From positions 3,100,001-3,164,000 of the forward strand of contig NZ_CP080647.1 in NCBI RefSeq assembly GCF_019599145.1: a DNA stretch of 64,000 nucleotides, written 5' to 3'. Position numbers and translations under genes: made by a program. The notes under the pieces were generated by a model, which saw nothing but the letters and a program-made list of their open reading frames with translations, did no database searches and had not been told where the DNA came from. This document shows positions 31,354-41,080 of the stretch, in pieces. The stretch comes from Streptomyces akebiae. GTDB lineage: Bacteria; Actinomycetota; Actinomycetes; Streptomycetales; Streptomycetaceae. The stretch's first letter is position 1, and each line of letters opens with the position of its first letter.

Positions 31354-32874
31354 ATGACGAACAACACGGAGCGCAAGCACAGCCGCAGGGGCAACAAGGG
31401 CAGCAACACGGGCAAGGGGCTGCATCGCCGCAAGTTCCTGGGCGGGATGGCGGGGGCCGGGCTGGCGGCGGTCGCGGCGGCCGGGGCGACGTTCTCGCTG
31501 CTGACCGACGCCAAGGGCAACAAGGCGGGCGCGGCGACCAACACCGCCACGCTGAACATCCCCGACCTGCTGGAGGGCACCACCTCCGACGGCACGACCA
31601 CGTTCACGCTCACCGCACAGACAGGCACGCACGAGGTCCTCGGCGGCGTCACCAGCGACACCGCCGGCTACAACGGGTCCTACCTCGGCCCGACCATGAA
31701 GTGGACCACCGGCTCCACGGTCCTGTTGAACATCACCAACGACCTCGACGCCGACACCAGCGTCCACTTCCACGGCGCGCACATCCCGCCCGATATGGAC
31801 GGCGGCCCGCAGAACGCCTTCGCCGCCGGGGAGACCTGGTCCCCCACCTTCGAGATCCTCGACGAGGCCAAGACGCTCTGGTACCACCCGCACGCGCTCG
31901 GCACCACGGCCGAGCAGGTCGTGCACGGGCTGGCCGGTCTGATCATCGTGGAGGACGAGACCGAGGCGTCCGCCGCGCTGCCCGACGAGTACGGCGTGGA
32001 CGACGTCCCGCTCGTGCTGCAGTGCCTGGCCACGGACAGCGCCGGCGACATCAAGTACAACCTGACCGGCTATCTGCAGAACACGCTCAGTTTCCCGGTG
32101 CTGTGCAACGGCTCCAACGTCGACGACACCACGCTCACCTTCACCGCCACCAAGACGCGCACCCGCTTCCGGGTCCTGAACGCCTCGCCGTCCGACATCA
32201 TCACCGTCCAGCGGAGCGACGGCGGCACGCTCACCCAGGTCGCCACCGAGCAGGGCTGTCTCACCGGGGCGACCGAGGTGAAGTCCATCCGGCTGGTCGC
32301 GGGCGGGCGCGCCGAGTTCGTCATGGACCTGAGCGAAGCGGTCACCCTCCAGGCCGTCGTCACGACCGGGTGGGTCCGCGGCGGCAGTGGTACGTACGAC
32401 TTCCTCACCGTCACCCCCGACGCCTCGGACACCCCCGACGACCTGCCGTCCTCCCTCAACACGATCGAGCGGTACGACACGTCGGACTTCACCGCCCGGG
32501 AGATCACGCTCGACCAGGACGGCCTGGAGATGGCGATCAACGGGGCCGTCGGCACCACCATGGAGTCCATGGCGACGATCATGACGACGCTGGGCGCCAA
32601 GGAGGTCTGGACGATCACCAACACCACGATGCTGGAGCATTCGTTCCATCTGCACGACGTGCCGTTCCAGTTGATCGAGATCAACGGCGAGGAGCCGACG
32701 GGCGTCGATCTCGGCTGGTTCGACACCTACGAGGTGGTCGGCGGCGGCTCCATCAAGATCGCCATGGAGTTCACCGACTTCGCGGACGACACGTACATGT
32801 ACATGCTCCACTGCCATCTCCTCCAGCACGAGGACGAGGGCATGATGGCCGGCCTGATGGTGATGGAGAGCTAG
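31354..32874 (+). CDS. Tat-exported multicopper oxidase
   Basis: 506 residues from ATG 31354. GTG 31318 is an alternative placed 7 nt after a TATTTT -10-like box, which would suit a leaderless message. The twin-arginine signal is LHRRKFLGGMAGAGLAAVAA. All copper-ligand motifs are present: HFHGAHIP and WYHPHALG in the first cupredoxin domain, then HSFHLHDV and HCHLLQHEDEGM near the C-terminus, so both trinuclear and type 1 centres look complete. Laccase-like or cuprous-oxidase function is likely; the substrate is unknown. It lies convergent to the cysteine desulfurase. Confidence 0.9.
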   Translation: MTNNTERKHSRRGNKGSNTGKGLHRRKFLGGMAGAGLAAVAAAGATFSLLTDAKGNKAGAATNTATLNIPDLLEGTTSDGTTTFTLTAQTGTHEVLGGVTSDTAGYNGSYLGPTMKWTTGSTVLLNITNDLDADTSVHFHGAHIPPDMDGGPQNAFAAGETWSPTFEILDEAKTLWYHPHALGTTAEQVVHGLAGLIIVEDETEASAALPDEYGVDDVPLVLQCLATDSAGDIKYNLTGYLQNTLSFPVLCNGSNVDDTTLTFTATKTRTRFRVLNASPSDIITVQRSDGGTLTQVATEQGCLTGATEVKSIRLVAGGRAEFVMDLSEAVTLQAVVTTGWVRGGSGTYDFLTVTPDASDTPDDLPSSLNTIERYDTSDFTAREITLDQDGLEMAINGAVGTTMESMATIMTTLGAKEVWTITNTTMLEHSFHLHDVPFQLIEINGEEPTGVDLGWFDTYEVVGGGSIKIAMEFTDFADDTYMYMLHCHLLQHEDEGMMAGLMVMES

Positions 32875-32971
32875 CGTCGGCGGGGCCCCAGGACGGCGGT
32901 GGGGTCGTGCGTCCGCGGACTCGGTGACCGCGACCCCGCCGTCGACTCGACTGCCGGACGGGCAGCGCTCT

Positions 32972-34141
32972 TCAGCTCAGGCCGGCGTCGCGGGCGCGCT
33001 CCACCACCGGGCCGATCGCCTTCGCGACCGCCTCGACGTCCGCCTCCGTGGAGGTGTGGCCGAGGGAGAAGCGCAGGGTGCCGCGGGCCAGGTCGGGGTC
33101 GGTGCCGGTGGCGAGCAGGACATGGCTGGGCTGGGCGACGCCGGCCGTACAGGCCGAACCCGTGGAGCACTCGATGCCCTGGGCGTCGAGCAGCAGCAGC
33201 AGGGAGTCACCCTCGCAGCCGGGGAACGTGAAGTGCGCGTTGGCCGGGAGGCGCCCCGCCGGGGACGGGTCACCGCCCAGGACGGCGTCCGGCACCGCCG
33301 CACGGACCGCCTCGACGAGGGCGTCGCGCAGGGCGCCGATCTCCCGGGCGAACCACTCGTGCTGCTCGGCGGCGAGCCGGCCGGCGACCGCGAAGGAGGC
33401 GATGGCCGGGACGTCGAGGGTGCCGGAGCGGACATGGCGCTCCTGACCGCCGCCGTGCAGGACGGGCACGGGGCTGTACTCGCGGCCCAGCAGCAGCGCG
33501 CCGATACCGTACGGGCCGCCGATCTTGTGGCCGGAGACGGTCATCGCGGCGAGCCCGGAGGCGTCGAAGTCGACCGGAACCTGACCGAAGGCCTGGACCG
33601 CGTCGGCGTGCAGCGGGATGTCGAACTCCGCCGCCACGTCCGCGAGTTCACGGACCGGCATGATCGTGCCGATCTCGTTGTTGGCCCACATCACGGTGGC
33701 CAGGGCGACGTCGTCGGGATTGCGGGCGACGGCCTCGCGGAGGGCTTCGGGGTGGACTCGGCCGTACGGGTCGACCGGGAGGTACTCGACGGTGGCGCCC
33801 TCGTGTTCGCCGAGCCAGTGGACGGCGTCGAGGACCGCGTGGTGTTCGACGGGGCTGGCGAGGACCCGGGTGCGGGCCGGGTCGGCGTCGCGGCGGGACC
33901 AGTACAGCCCCTTCACGGCGAGGTTGTCGGCCTCGGTGCCGCCGGAGGTGAGAACCACCTCGCTGGGACGGGCCCCGAGGGCCTCGGCGAGGGTCTCGCG
34001 GGCCTCCTCGACGGTGCGCCGCGCTCGGCGGCCGGAGGCGTGCAGCGAGGAGGCGTTGCCGGTGACGCCCAGCTGGGCGGTCAGGACCTCTGCCGCCTCG
34101 GGGAGCATCGGGGTGGTCGCCGCGTGGTCGAGGTAAGCCAT
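32972..34141 (-). CDS. Cysteine desulfurase (NifS/IscS family)
   Basis: 389 residues. PLP enzyme moving sulfur from cysteine to an active-site cysteine persulfide. The N-terminus [14 protein letters not shown] lysine in [12 protein letters not shown] (about residue 205) and catalytic Cys in [18 protein letters not shown] (about 330) are all present. Same strand and neighbourhood as mnmA, the likely sulfur acceptor pathway, although the amidase and oxidase genes lie between them on the other strand. Confidence 0.93.
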   Translation of the reverse strand: MAYLDHAATTPMLPEAAEVLTAQLGVTGNASSLHASGRRARRTVEEARETLAEALGARPSEVVLTSGGTEADNLAVKGLYWSRRDADPARTRVLASPVEHHAVLDAVHWLGEHEGATVEYLPVDPYGRVHPEALREAVARNPDDVALATVMWANNEIGTIMPVRELADVAAEFDIPLHADAVQAFGQVPVDFDASGLAAMTVSGHKIGGPYGIGALLLGREYSPVPVLHGGGQERHVRSGTLDVPAIASFAVAGRLAAEQHEWFAREIGALRDALVEAVRAAVPDAVLGGDPSPAGRLPANAHFTFPGCEGDSLLLLLDAQGIECSTGSACTAGVAQPSHVLLATGTDPDLARGTLRFSLGHTSTEADVEAVAKAIGPVVERARDAGLS

Positions 34142-34212
34142 GGTGAGCCGATTCTACGGGGCCGTGTTCGGGCGACCTCGGGGTGCTCCCGGGCGAGCAG
34201 GGATTTCCGGCC

Positions 34213-34497
34213 TCAGACGCTCCAGGACACCGTGTTCGTCGTCTGCATCAGGGTGGCGAGGACGACCAGGTCGGCGATGCCCAGACCGAGGCCCAGGAAG
34301 GCGCGGCCCCGTCGCACCGTGCCGCGCTTGAGGGCCACCGCCGCGAGGACGATCGCGATCGGGCCGAGGAAGAGGTTGAGCACGAGGAGGCCCAGCAGGC
34401 CGAGGACGAAGGAGGCGACGGCCATGCCGTCGGCGTCACGGCCTCGGGGGCGGGCGGCGGTCGTTCCGTTCTGCTGACGTGCGGCGGTGAGCTGCAT
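34213..34497 (-). CDS. Small DUF4190-like membrane protein
   Basis: 94 residues. A short basic N-terminus is followed by GMAVASFVLGLLGLLVLNLF and GRAFLGLGLGIADLVVLATL, the two-helix hairpin of DUF4190. GGGGAG lies 10 nt before ATG 34497. It follows the 54-residue gene by 64 nt on the same strand, so both are probably transcribed from the divergent promoter region shared with the TetR gene. Function unknown. Confidence 0.8.
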   Translation of the reverse strand: MQLTAARQQNGTTAARPRGRDADGMAVASFVLGLLGLLVLNLFLGPIAIVLAAVALKRGTVRRGRAFLGLGLGIADLVVLATLMQTTNTVSWSV

Positions 34498-34561
34498 GGT
34501 CGGTCTGCTCCCCTGTGCGATCGGGTGACGGTCGTTCGGCGGTGGCGGTGGCGGTGGACGG

Positions 34562-34726
34562 TCAGTGCGTGCCGCGGCCGCGGCGGGCGTGGCGCTCGCG
34601 GTACGCGAAGATCGCCAGCCAGAGGGCGATACCGACGGCCAGGGCGGTCGAGACGGCCGGCGGCACATGGGCCACGGTGCCCAGGACGATGCCCAGCAGC
34701 AGGAGTGCGGCGACGAGGAACAACAT
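34562..34726 (-). CDS. 54-residue two-helix membrane protein
   Basis: Encodes MLFLVAALLLLGIVLGTVAH, then a second hydrophobic segment STALAVGIALWLAIFAY and a basic tail RERHARRGRGTH. GAGAGG lies about 10 nt before ATG 34726. It is the first gene leftward from the palindrome at 34754-34781 and lies opposite the TetR gene, so TetR probably controls it. Unrecognised family. Confidence 0.75.
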   Translation of the reverse strand: MLFLVAALLLLGIVLGTVAHVPPAVSTALAVGIALWLAIFAYRERHARRGRGTH

Positions 34727-34753
34727 CGCGGGAATGCCTCTCGTTACGGTTGG

Positions 34754-34841
34754 GTGAACGGTTGTAGTTACAATTGTTCACTGACCGCCAAGTCTAGCGC
34801 GCGACCCGGCTTTGCAATTACGGAGAACAGTTGTTAACTGC
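34754..34841. promoter_or_regulatory. Candidate TetR operators in the divergent promoter region
   Basis: A 28-bp near-palindrome spans 34754-34781: GTGAAC/GTTCAC ends with TTGTA/TACAA inside, 24 of 28 positions symmetrical. A related sequence, GAGAACAGTTGTTAAC, lies at 34823-34838 just before the TetR start. Shared consensus GNGAACRRTTGT. The position between the two divergent units is typical for a self-regulating TetR repressor. Confidence 0.6.
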
Positions 34842-34846
34842 ATGGC

Positions 34847-35473
34847 ATGAGTCACACTTTCGGCGTCCGGCAGGTGCAGAAGCAGAAGACCCGGCGGGCG
34901 CTCATGGACGCCGCCCTGGCCCTGCTGGAGGAGCAGAGCCTCAGCAGCCTGGGACTTCGCGAGGTCACCCGGGCCGTGGGGGTCGCTCCCACCGCGTTCT
35001 ACCGGCACTTCCGGTCGACCGCGGACCTCGGCGTCGCGCTGGTCGAGGAGGCGCTCGGCAGCCTGCACCCCGTGCTCGGGGATCTGATGTCGGCGGTGGG
35101 CGACAGTGACGAACTCATCGAGCGTGCCGTCGATCTGATCGCCCGCCATGTCGACGGGTACCCCGCACACGTCCGGTTCATCGCGCGCGAACGGCACAGC
35201 GGGGTCCAGCCGGTGCGGGACGCCATCCAGGGGCAACTGACCCGGTTCGCCGAGGAGGTGCGCGGCGAGCTGGCCAAGCGGCCGGAGACCGAGGGGTGGA
35301 CCGACGACGACCGGCTGATGCTCGCGGGCCTGTACGTCGATCAGATGCTGATGACCGCCTCGCTCTTCCTGAAGGCCCAGGACGAGTCGGAGGAGGAACG
35401 CCTGCGGGTGACCCGGCTGGCGAGCCGCCGGATGCGGCTGATCAGCATCGGCTGTCGCCACTGGCTGGACTGA
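34847..35473 (+). CDS. TetR-family transcriptional regulator
   Basis: 208 residues. N-terminal helix-turn-helix at about 15-65: TRRALMDAALALLEEQSLSS with REVTRAVGVAPTAFYRHF. The C-terminal ligand domain contains RFIARERHSGVQPVRDAI. The HTH resembles FabR/DesT-like TetR proteins that control fatty-acid desaturation genes, but no such gene is adjacent. It is divergent from two small membrane-protein genes across a 28-bp palindrome, so these and itself are the probable targets. No ribosome site at normal spacing; possibly leaderless. Confidence 0.88.
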   Translation: MSHTFGVRQVQKQKTRRALMDAALALLEEQSLSSLGLREVTRAVGVAPTAFYRHFRSTADLGVALVEEALGSLHPVLGDLMSAVGDSDELIERAVDLIARHVDGYPAHVRFIARERHSGVQPVRDAIQGQLTRFAEEVRGELAKRPETEGWTDDDRLMLAGLYVDQMLMTASLFLKAQDESEEERLRVTRLASRRMRLISIGCRHWLD

Positions 35474-35547
35474 ACAACCTTCACGCACACGGCAGGGAGG
35501 GCGCGCCCGGACATCGGGCGCGCCCTCCCTGCCGTCCGCTCGACCGG

Positions 35548-35946
35548 TCAGCCGTCCTCGGACGCCGAAGCCGAGGCCTCCTGGCTCGGCGCTCCGCTCG
35601 GCGCCTGGCCACCCTGGCCGGGCTGACCACCACCGGGACCGCCGCAGCCGCCTCCGCCGCCGGGGCCCCCGTTCTGGCCGCCACCGCCCGGGGCACCGCT
35701 GGGCACGCCGGACGGCTGGCCGGAGGGGGCACCCGAGGGGGCACCGGACGGGGCCTGCCCGTTGGCGGAGGGTGCGCCCGAGGGAGCGCCCGAGGGGGCA
35801 CCCGAGGGCGGCTGACAGCTCTGCTGCTGACCCGAGTTGCCGTTGTCCGAGGTGGACGACGACGAGTCGCCGGAGCCGCACGCCACCAGGAAGAGGGGTG
35901 CGGCCGCCAGCAGGGCGACGGCGGGGACGAGACGTGCACGCTTCAT
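35548..35946 (-). CDS. Secreted lipoprotein with PSGAPSG repeats
   Basis: 132 residues. The lipoprotein signal ends FLVACGSGDSS. The mature part is low complexity: repeated PSGAPSG blocks, then a GGGGG-rich stretch with one CGG, ending SASASEDG. No catalytic domain. TTGGAG lies 9 nt before ATG 35946. It faces the TetR gene convergently. It may be a surface-exposed spacer or anchor, but function is unknown. Confidence 0.75.
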   Translation of the reverse strand: MKRARLVPAVALLAAAPLFLVACGSGDSSSSTSDNGNSGQQQSCQPPSGAPSGAPSGAPSANGQAPSGAPSGAPSGQPSGVPSGAPGGGGQNGGPGGGGGCGGPGGGQPGQGGQAPSGAPSQEASASASEDG

Positions 35947-36120
35947 GAGAGACAACTCCAAGAACGATGAGGGAGCTCGTGAGCGGCATCGAATCAACGC
36001 GGCTTGTCCCTCTCTTGGGTTCGCGCTGTGCCATCCCTGTGCGAACGGCAAAGCGATCACCAACGGCCTCTCGCCCCACAGCCCTTGGCGTCCGGCCCTC
36101 GGCGTCCGGCCCTCGGCGCC

Positions 36121-36975
36121 TCAGCCCGACAGCCTGGCCCTCGCCAGCTGCCGCGACTGGGCGACCAGGCGGTCGGCGCTGTCCCAGACCTCCGCGTCCT
36201 CCTCCAGGAAGCCCCCGGCGAGATTGCGGGTGGTGATGGCGACCCGGAGCGGTCCCGGTGCCGGGCGGCACCGGATGTGCACCGTCAGCTCGACCGTCGG
36301 GACCCAGCCCTTCAGGCCCATCTCGAACGCGGTGGGCGGCAGTGCGTCCACCGCGAGAAGCAGGGAGAACGGGTCGGCGTCACGGCCGTCGGCGAGCCCG
36401 AACCAGGACCGCATCTCGCCGTTGCCGGAGGGCGCCCCGAGGGCCCAGCCCAGTGTCGCGGGGTCGAGCTTCAGGAACAGCCGGTCGGTGATGGCGGAGC
36501 CGCCGGGCACGGGACCGGGAGCGTCCTGAGGGCCGAAGCACTGGTCGATCGGCGGGATCGCGGGCGGCTTCGCCGTCGTCCGGACGTCGTCCGGGAGGGA
36601 GTCCAGGTCGCCGTAGGAGGCAAGGACGCGGATCCGCTCGATCTCGCGGCCCTCGTCGTCGTGCTGGAAGAGGGATGCCTGGCCGGTCGAGAGGGTCCGG
36701 CCGGTGCGGACGACGTCCGTGCGTACGACCGCGGGGCCGGGCTGGGACGCGGTCAGGTAGTACGCGGAGATCGTGAACGGGTCGTCGTGCGGGAGCGCGT
36801 CGGCGAGGGCGCGGCCGAGGACGGCCAGCAGATAACCGCCGTTGACGGCGCCGATGATCGTCCAGCCGGCGGAGAGGTCGATGTCGTAGACGCCGGGCAT
36901 CCGCCGGGTGAGCGCGGTGTCCCGGTCGAACTCGCTGTCGCCGACGGTGGCCTGTACGGAAGCTGCTTCGGGCAT
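36121..36975 (-). CDS. Acyl-CoA thioesterase-like double hot-dog protein
   Basis: 284 residues from ATG 36975 (MPEAASVQATVGDSEFDRDT). The pattern fits the TesB-like two-hot-dog family: GWTIIGAVNGGYLLAVLGRA early, then PFSLLLAVDALPPTAFEMG and ELTVHIRC in the second half. The family hydrolyses acyl-CoA thioesters. No Shine-Dalgarno sequence is seen, so a leaderless start is possible. A single gene beside the channel gene on the same strand. Confidence 0.78.
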   Translation of the reverse strand: MPEAASVQATVGDSEFDRDTALTRRMPGVYDIDLSAGWTIIGAVNGGYLLAVLGRALADALPHDDPFTISAYYLTASQPGPAVVRTDVVRTGRTLSTGQASLFQHDDEGREIERIRVLASYGDLDSLPDDVRTTAKPPAIPPIDQCFGPQDAPGPVPGGSAITDRLFLKLDPATLGWALGAPSGNGEMRSWFGLADGRDADPFSLLLAVDALPPTAFEMGLKGWVPTVELTVHIRCRPAPGPLRVAITTRNLAGGFLEEDAEVWDSADRLVAQSRQLARARLSG

Positions 36976-37020
36976 GGGTGAACGGTACAACAGGTCATTA
37001 CTAAGCGGTAGCTTTATGCT

Positions 37021-37656
37021 TCACGCCTCCTCGACAGCGGCGGACCGCCGGTTCCACGCGCGCGGCGCCCGCCAGTGGTACCGCATCGCCAGCAGCCGCA
37101 GGACGAAGGCGGTGACCGCGGCGAGGGCCGAGGTGACGGGGTTGAGGGCGTCCTGGCTGATGCACAGGACCACCAGCCCGCTGCCGACCATCGCGGGCAC
37201 GGCGTACAGGTCGCGGTCCCAGCGCAGCAGCGAGGGGACCTCGTTGGCGAGGACGTCCCGCAGCACACCTCCGCCGACCGCCGTGGCGAGGCCGAGGGTG
37301 GCGGAGGCGGTCAGGCCGAGCCCGTACTCGTAGGCCTTCGTCGTGCCCGCGACGCAGAAGAGGCCGAGGCCGGCCGCGTCGAAGACGTTCACCCCGGTCT
37401 GGATGCGCTCCACGTGCGGATGGAGGAAGAAGACCAGGAGGGCGGCGAGCAGCGGAGTGAGGAAGTAGCCGAGGTCGGTGAAGGCGGCCGGCGGTACGGC
37501 ACCGATGATCAGGTCTCGGAACAGGCCGCCGCCGAGCGCGGTGACCTCGGCGAGGACGGCGATGCCGAAGATGTCGAAGTTCTTGCGGACGGCCAGCAGC
37601 GCGCCGGAGATGGCGAAGACGAAGATGCCGATCAGGTCGAGCGGGTAGGGGGACAC
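37021..37656 (-). CDS. TRIC-type (UPF0126) cation-channel membrane protein
   Basis: 211 residues. Two homologous three-helix halves, each with a glycine-rich kink motif: GGGLFRDLIIGAVPP and GGGVLRDVLANEVPS. Seven hydrophobic segments fit prokaryotic TRIC channels, which form trimers conducting potassium or sodium. GTG 37656 (VSPYPLDLIGIFVFAISG) is preferred as it starts directly at the first helix; no ribosome site, probably leaderless. Upstream is a perfect palindrome at 37680-37710. Confidence 0.88.
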   Translation of the reverse strand: MSPYPLDLIGIFVFAISGALLAVRKNFDIFGIAVLAEVTALGGGLFRDLIIGAVPPAAFTDLGYFLTPLLAALLVFFLHPHVERIQTGVNVFDAAGLGLFCVAGTTKAYEYGLGLTASATLGLATAVGGGVLRDVLANEVPSLLRWDRDLYAVPAMVGSGLVVLCISQDALNPVTSALAAVTAFVLRLLAMRYHWRAPRAWNRRSAAVEEA

Positions 37657-37679
37657 CCGTATATTCTGCCCCGCAAACA

Positions 37680-37710
37680 GGTGTGCGCCTTGCAATGCAA
37701 GGCGCACACC
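37680..37710. terminator. Perfect 15-bp palindrome after the oligopeptide transporter operon
   Basis: GGTGTGCGCCTTGCA (37680-37694) and its exact complement (37696-37710) flank a single centre base. It begins 8 nt after the stop of the last transporter gene on the minus strand, the right place for the operon terminator. As a hairpin the loop must open several central pairs; the sequence could equally be a protein-binding palindrome near the channel gene promoter. Confidence 0.6.
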
Positions 37711-37718
37711 GTCTGACG

Positions 37719-38972
37719 TCAGTCTTTGCCGGGCTTCTCGGGGGCCTCGGGCTTCTGGGGCACCTCCGGTTCCTCGGGGGCCTCGGGCTCCTCGGGGGCC
37801 TCGGGCTCCTCAGGCGCTTCGGGCGCTTCGGGCGCTTCGGGCGCCTCCGGCCCCTCCGCCTTCTTCACCGTGTCCGGCACCAGTTCGCCCGCTTCCTTCG
37901 CGGCCGTCAGCAGGACGACGTCCTGCGGCTGCTGGTCCTCGAAGTTCTCCGGGTGGTGGCAGGCGACCCGCTGGCCGGGCCTCAACTCGGCGAGCGGCGG
38001 TTCGGTGGTCTTGCAGACCTGGGTGGCCTTCCAGCACCGGGTGTGGAAGCGGCAGCCGCTCGGCGGCGCGATCGGCGAGGGCACATCGCCCTTGAGCAGG
38101 ATGCGCTCGCTCTTGGCCCCCCGGCGCGACGGGTCCGGGATCGGCACGGCCGACAGCAGTGCCTTCGTGTACGGGTGCATCGGCGCCGCGTAGAGCGAGT
38201 CCCGGTCGGCCAGCTCGACGATCTTGCCGAGGTACATCACCGCGATGCGGTCGGAGACGTGGCGGACGACGGAGAGGTCGTGCGCGATGATCACGTACGT
38301 CAGGCCGAGCTCGTCCTGGAGGTCGTCCATCAGGTTGACGACCTGGGCCTGGATCGACACGTCGAGCGCGGAGACCGGCTCGTCCGCGACGACCATCCGG
38401 GGCTTGAGGGCGAGCGCGCGGGCGATGCCGATGCGCTGGCGCTGGCCGCCGGAGAACTCGTGCGGGTAGCGGTTGTAGTGCTCGGGGCTCAGGCCCACCA
38501 GCTCCAGCAGACGCTGGACCTCCTTCTTCACCCCGCCCTCGGGCTCCACGCCCTGGAGCTTGAAGGGCGCCGAGACGATGGTGCCGATGGTGTGCCGGGG
38601 GTTCAGCGAACCGTACGGGTCCTGGAAGATCATCTGCACGTCGCGGCGCAGCGGGCGCATGCCGGCCGTGTTCAGGTGCGTGATGTCCGTGCCGTCGAAC
38701 TCGACCTTCCCGCCGGAGGGTTCGAGGAGACGGGTGATGAGCCGGCCCATGGTCGACTTGCCGCAGCCGGACTCCCCGACGACGCCGAGGGTCTCGCCGC
38801 GGCGGACCTCGAAGTCGATGCCGTCGACGGCCTTGACCGCGCCGACCTGCCGCTGGAGCAGGCCCTTCTTGATGGGGAAGTGCTTGACCAGGCCCTCGAC
38901 CCTGAGCAGCGGTTTCTCGTCGGCGTCGGCGCGCGGGGCCGGCACGGCGGCCCGGGTCTCAGTCTCGCTCAC
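37719..38972 (-). CDS. Oligopeptide ABC transporter ATP-binding protein (OppF-like) with Pro-Glu tail
   Basis: 417 residues. Walker [19 protein letters not shown]-loop [13 protein letters not shown], signature [17 protein letters not shown], Walker [15 protein letters not shown], then the C-terminal oligopeptide domain with [15 protein letters not shown] and CHHPE, a cysteine cluster that in this family can hold an Fe-S centre. The last 40 or so residues are EAP and EEP repeats. The GTG overlaps the OppD-like stop by 4 nt. Final gene of the five-gene operon. Confidence 0.93.
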   Translation of the reverse strand: MSETETRAAVPAPRADADEKPLLRVEGLVKHFPIKKGLLQRQVGAVKAVDGIDFEVRRGETLGVVGESGCGKSTMGRLITRLLEPSGGKVEFDGTDITHLNTAGMRPLRRDVQMIFQDPYGSLNPRHTIGTIVSAPFKLQGVEPEGGVKKEVQRLLELVGLSPEHYNRYPHEFSGGQRQRIGIARALALKPRMVVADEPVSALDVSIQAQVVNLMDDLQDELGLTYVIIAHDLSVVRHVSDRIAVMYLGKIVELADRDSLYAAPMHPYTKALLSAVPIPDPSRRGAKSERILLKGDVPSPIAPPSGCRFHTRCWKATQVCKTTEPPLAELRPGQRVACHHPENFEDQQPQDVVLLTAAKEAGELVPDTVKKAEGPEAPEAPEAPEAPEEPEAPEEPEAPEEPEVPQKPEAPEKPGKD

Positions 38973-40063
38973 AGCTTCGGCGCAATCTCTTCGGTCCAGA
39001 TCCGCGTACGGTCCTCCTGCGACAGGTGGCAGGCGGTGAAGTGCCGGCCGCCGACCTCGCGCAGCTCGGGGCGCTCGGTGCGGGTGATGTTGTCCTTGGG
39101 GACGTCCGCGTAGGGGCAGCGCGGGTTGAAGGCGCAGCCCGAGGGGACGTTGATGAGGCTCGGCGGCTGGCCCTTGACCGGGATGAGCCGGTCGGTCTGG
39201 GCACGGTCGATGCGCGGCATCGAGCCGAGCAGGCCCCAGGTGTAGGGGTGCTGCGGCTGGTGGAAGATGTCGTCGACCGGGCCGCGCTCCACGCAACGGC
39301 CGCCGTACATCACGAGGATGTCGTCGGCGATCTCGGCGACCACGCCGAGGTCGTGCGTGATGATGATGACCGCGGAGCCGAACTCCTTCTGCAGGTCCCG
39401 GATCAGGTCCAGGATCTGCGCCTGGACGGTGACGTCCAGGGCGGTCGTGGGCTCGTCGGCGATCAGCAGTTCCGGGTTGTTGACCAGGGCCATGGCGATC
39501 ATGGCGCGCTGGCGCATACCGCCGGAGAACTCGTGCGGGTAGCCGTCGACCCGCTTGTGGGGCTCCGGGATGCCGACGCGGTCGAGGAGCTCGATGGCGC
39601 GCTTGCGGGCGACCTTCTTGCTGACGTCGTGGTGGACGCGGTACGCCTCGACGATCTGGCTGCCGACCTTGTAGTACGGGTGCATCGCGGACAGCGGGTC
39701 CTGGAAGATCATCGCCATGTCGCGGCCGCGCAGCCGGCGCACCTCGTCGGAGCTCGCCCCGACGAGTTCCTTGCCGTCGAGCCAGATCTCGCCGGACATC
39801 CGGACGTTCTTGCCGCGGGCGCCGAGGCGGTGCAGGCCCATGATCGCCAGCGAGGTCACCGACTTGCCGGAGCCGGACTCGCCCACGATGCCGAGGGTCT
39901 TGCCCTTCTCCAGCTGGAAGGAGAGGCCGTCGACGGACTTGACCACGCCGTCGTCGGTGGGGAAGTGCACCTTGAGGTCACGCACTTCGAGGAACGCCCC
40001 GGGGGCGTCCCCGGCGCGTGCGGGCTCGCCGACGGCGGCCCCGGTCTTGGACAGTTCGGTCAC
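38969..40063 (-). CDS. Oligopeptide ABC transporter ATP-binding protein (OppD-like)
   Basis: 364 residues. Walker [19 protein letters not shown]-loop [15 protein letters not shown], signature [17 protein letters not shown], Walker [17 protein letters not shown]-loop [11 protein letters not shown], and the C-terminal [10 protein letters not shown] cysteine region. Overlaps the permease stop by 4 nt (GTGA) and its own stop overlaps the next gene likewise, so the three distal genes are tightly coupled. Partner of the OppF-like ATPase. Confidence 0.94.
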   Translation of the reverse strand: MTELSKTGAAVGEPARAGDAPGAFLEVRDLKVHFPTDDGVVKSVDGLSFQLEKGKTLGIVGESGSGKSVTSLAIMGLHRLGARGKNVRMSGEIWLDGKELVGASSDEVRRLRGRDMAMIFQDPLSAMHPYYKVGSQIVEAYRVHHDVSKKVARKRAIELLDRVGIPEPHKRVDGYPHEFSGGMRQRAMIAMALVNNPELLIADEPTTALDVTVQAQILDLIRDLQKEFGSAVIIITHDLGVVAEIADDILVMYGGRCVERGPVDDIFHQPQHPYTWGLLGSMPRIDRAQTDRLIPVKGQPPSLINVPSGCAFNPRCPYADVPKDNITRTERPELREVGGRHFTACHLSQEDRTRIWTEEIAPKL

Positions 40064-41067
40064 GAGAGCCTCACCCGCGGGTCGATCGTGGCGTACAGCA
40101 GGTCCACCACAAGGTTCATGAAGACGACGAAGAACGCCGCGAGCAGGGTCACCCCGAGGATCGGGGGCAGGTCGTTGGCGCTGATCGACTGGACCGCGTA
40201 CTCGCCGATGCCGTGCAGGGAGAACACGGTCTCGGTGATGAGGGCACCGCCGAGGAGCAGGCCGAGGTCCATGCCGAAGACCGTCACCAGCGGGGTCAGC
40301 GCGGCGCGCAGGCCGTGCTTGACGACCACCTTGCGCTCGTGCAGGCCCTTGGCCCGCGCGGTGCGGATGTAGTCCTCGTTCATCGTCTCCAGCATGCCCG
40401 AGCGGGTGAGCCGGGCGTAGATGGCCGAATAGAGCAGGGCCAGCGAACACCACGGCAGGAAGAGGGTGTTGGCCCACTGCGAGGGGTTCTCGGTGAAGGG
40501 GACGTACGTCCTGCCGAAGATCTCCAGCTGGTAGCTGAACAGCAGCAGGGCCAGCTGTCCGGTGAAGAACATGGGCAGGGAGACACCGGCGAGCGCCACG
40601 CCCATCGCGGACCGGTCGAAGATCGACCCGGGCTTCAGGGCCGAGATGACACCGGCGGTGATACCGCCGACCAGCCACAGCACGGCGGCACCGGCGGCGA
40701 GCGAGATGGTCACCGGCAGGCGGCTGGTGAGCTGCGGCCAGACCTCCAGGTGGTCCTTGAAGGAGTAGCCGAAGCAGGGGGCGTCACAGCGGACGGTGGA
40801 GGGCCCCAGGTCGTACGTGGCACCGGAGACAATGCCCTTGATGAAGTTCCAGTACTGCTCGTAGACCGGCTGGTCCAGGCCGAGGTTCCGCTTGACCGCC
40901 TCGATGTCCGAGGGCGAGGGGTTCTTGCCGATGTACTGCTGTGCCAGCTGGTCGGCGGTCTGTCCGGCGAGCTTCGGCAGGATGAAGAAGATGCCGAAGG
41001 TGACCGCGGTGACGACGAGCAGCAGGATCACCGCCGCGATCGTCCGGCGGATGATGTACGAGATCAC
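40060..41067 (-). CDS. Oligopeptide ABC transporter permease (OppB-like)
   Basis: 335 residues. About six membrane segments beginning MISYIIRRTIAAVILLLVVT. The BPD permease EAA-type loop is in RTARAKGLHERKVVVKHGLR near residue 235. A large extracytoplasmic loop precedes it, as in DppB/OppB. No clear ribosome site. A strong stem-loop lies between it and the binding-protein gene upstream. Confidence 0.93.
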   Translation of the reverse strand: MISYIIRRTIAAVILLLVVTAVTFGIFFILPKLAGQTADQLAQQYIGKNPSPSDIEAVKRNLGLDQPVYEQYWNFIKGIVSGATYDLGPSTVRCDAPCFGYSFKDHLEVWPQLTSRLPVTISLAAGAAVLWLVGGITAGVISALKPGSIFDRSAMGVALAGVSLPMFFTGQLALLLFSYQLEIFGRTYVPFTENPSQWANTLFLPWCSLALLYSAIYARLTRSGMLETMNEDYIRTARAKGLHERKVVVKHGLRAALTPLVTVFGMDLGLLLGGALITETVFSLHGIGEYAVQSISANDLPPILGVTLLAAFFVVFMNLVVDLLYATIDPRVRLS

Positions 41068-41080
41068 GAGGACCGGCGCC

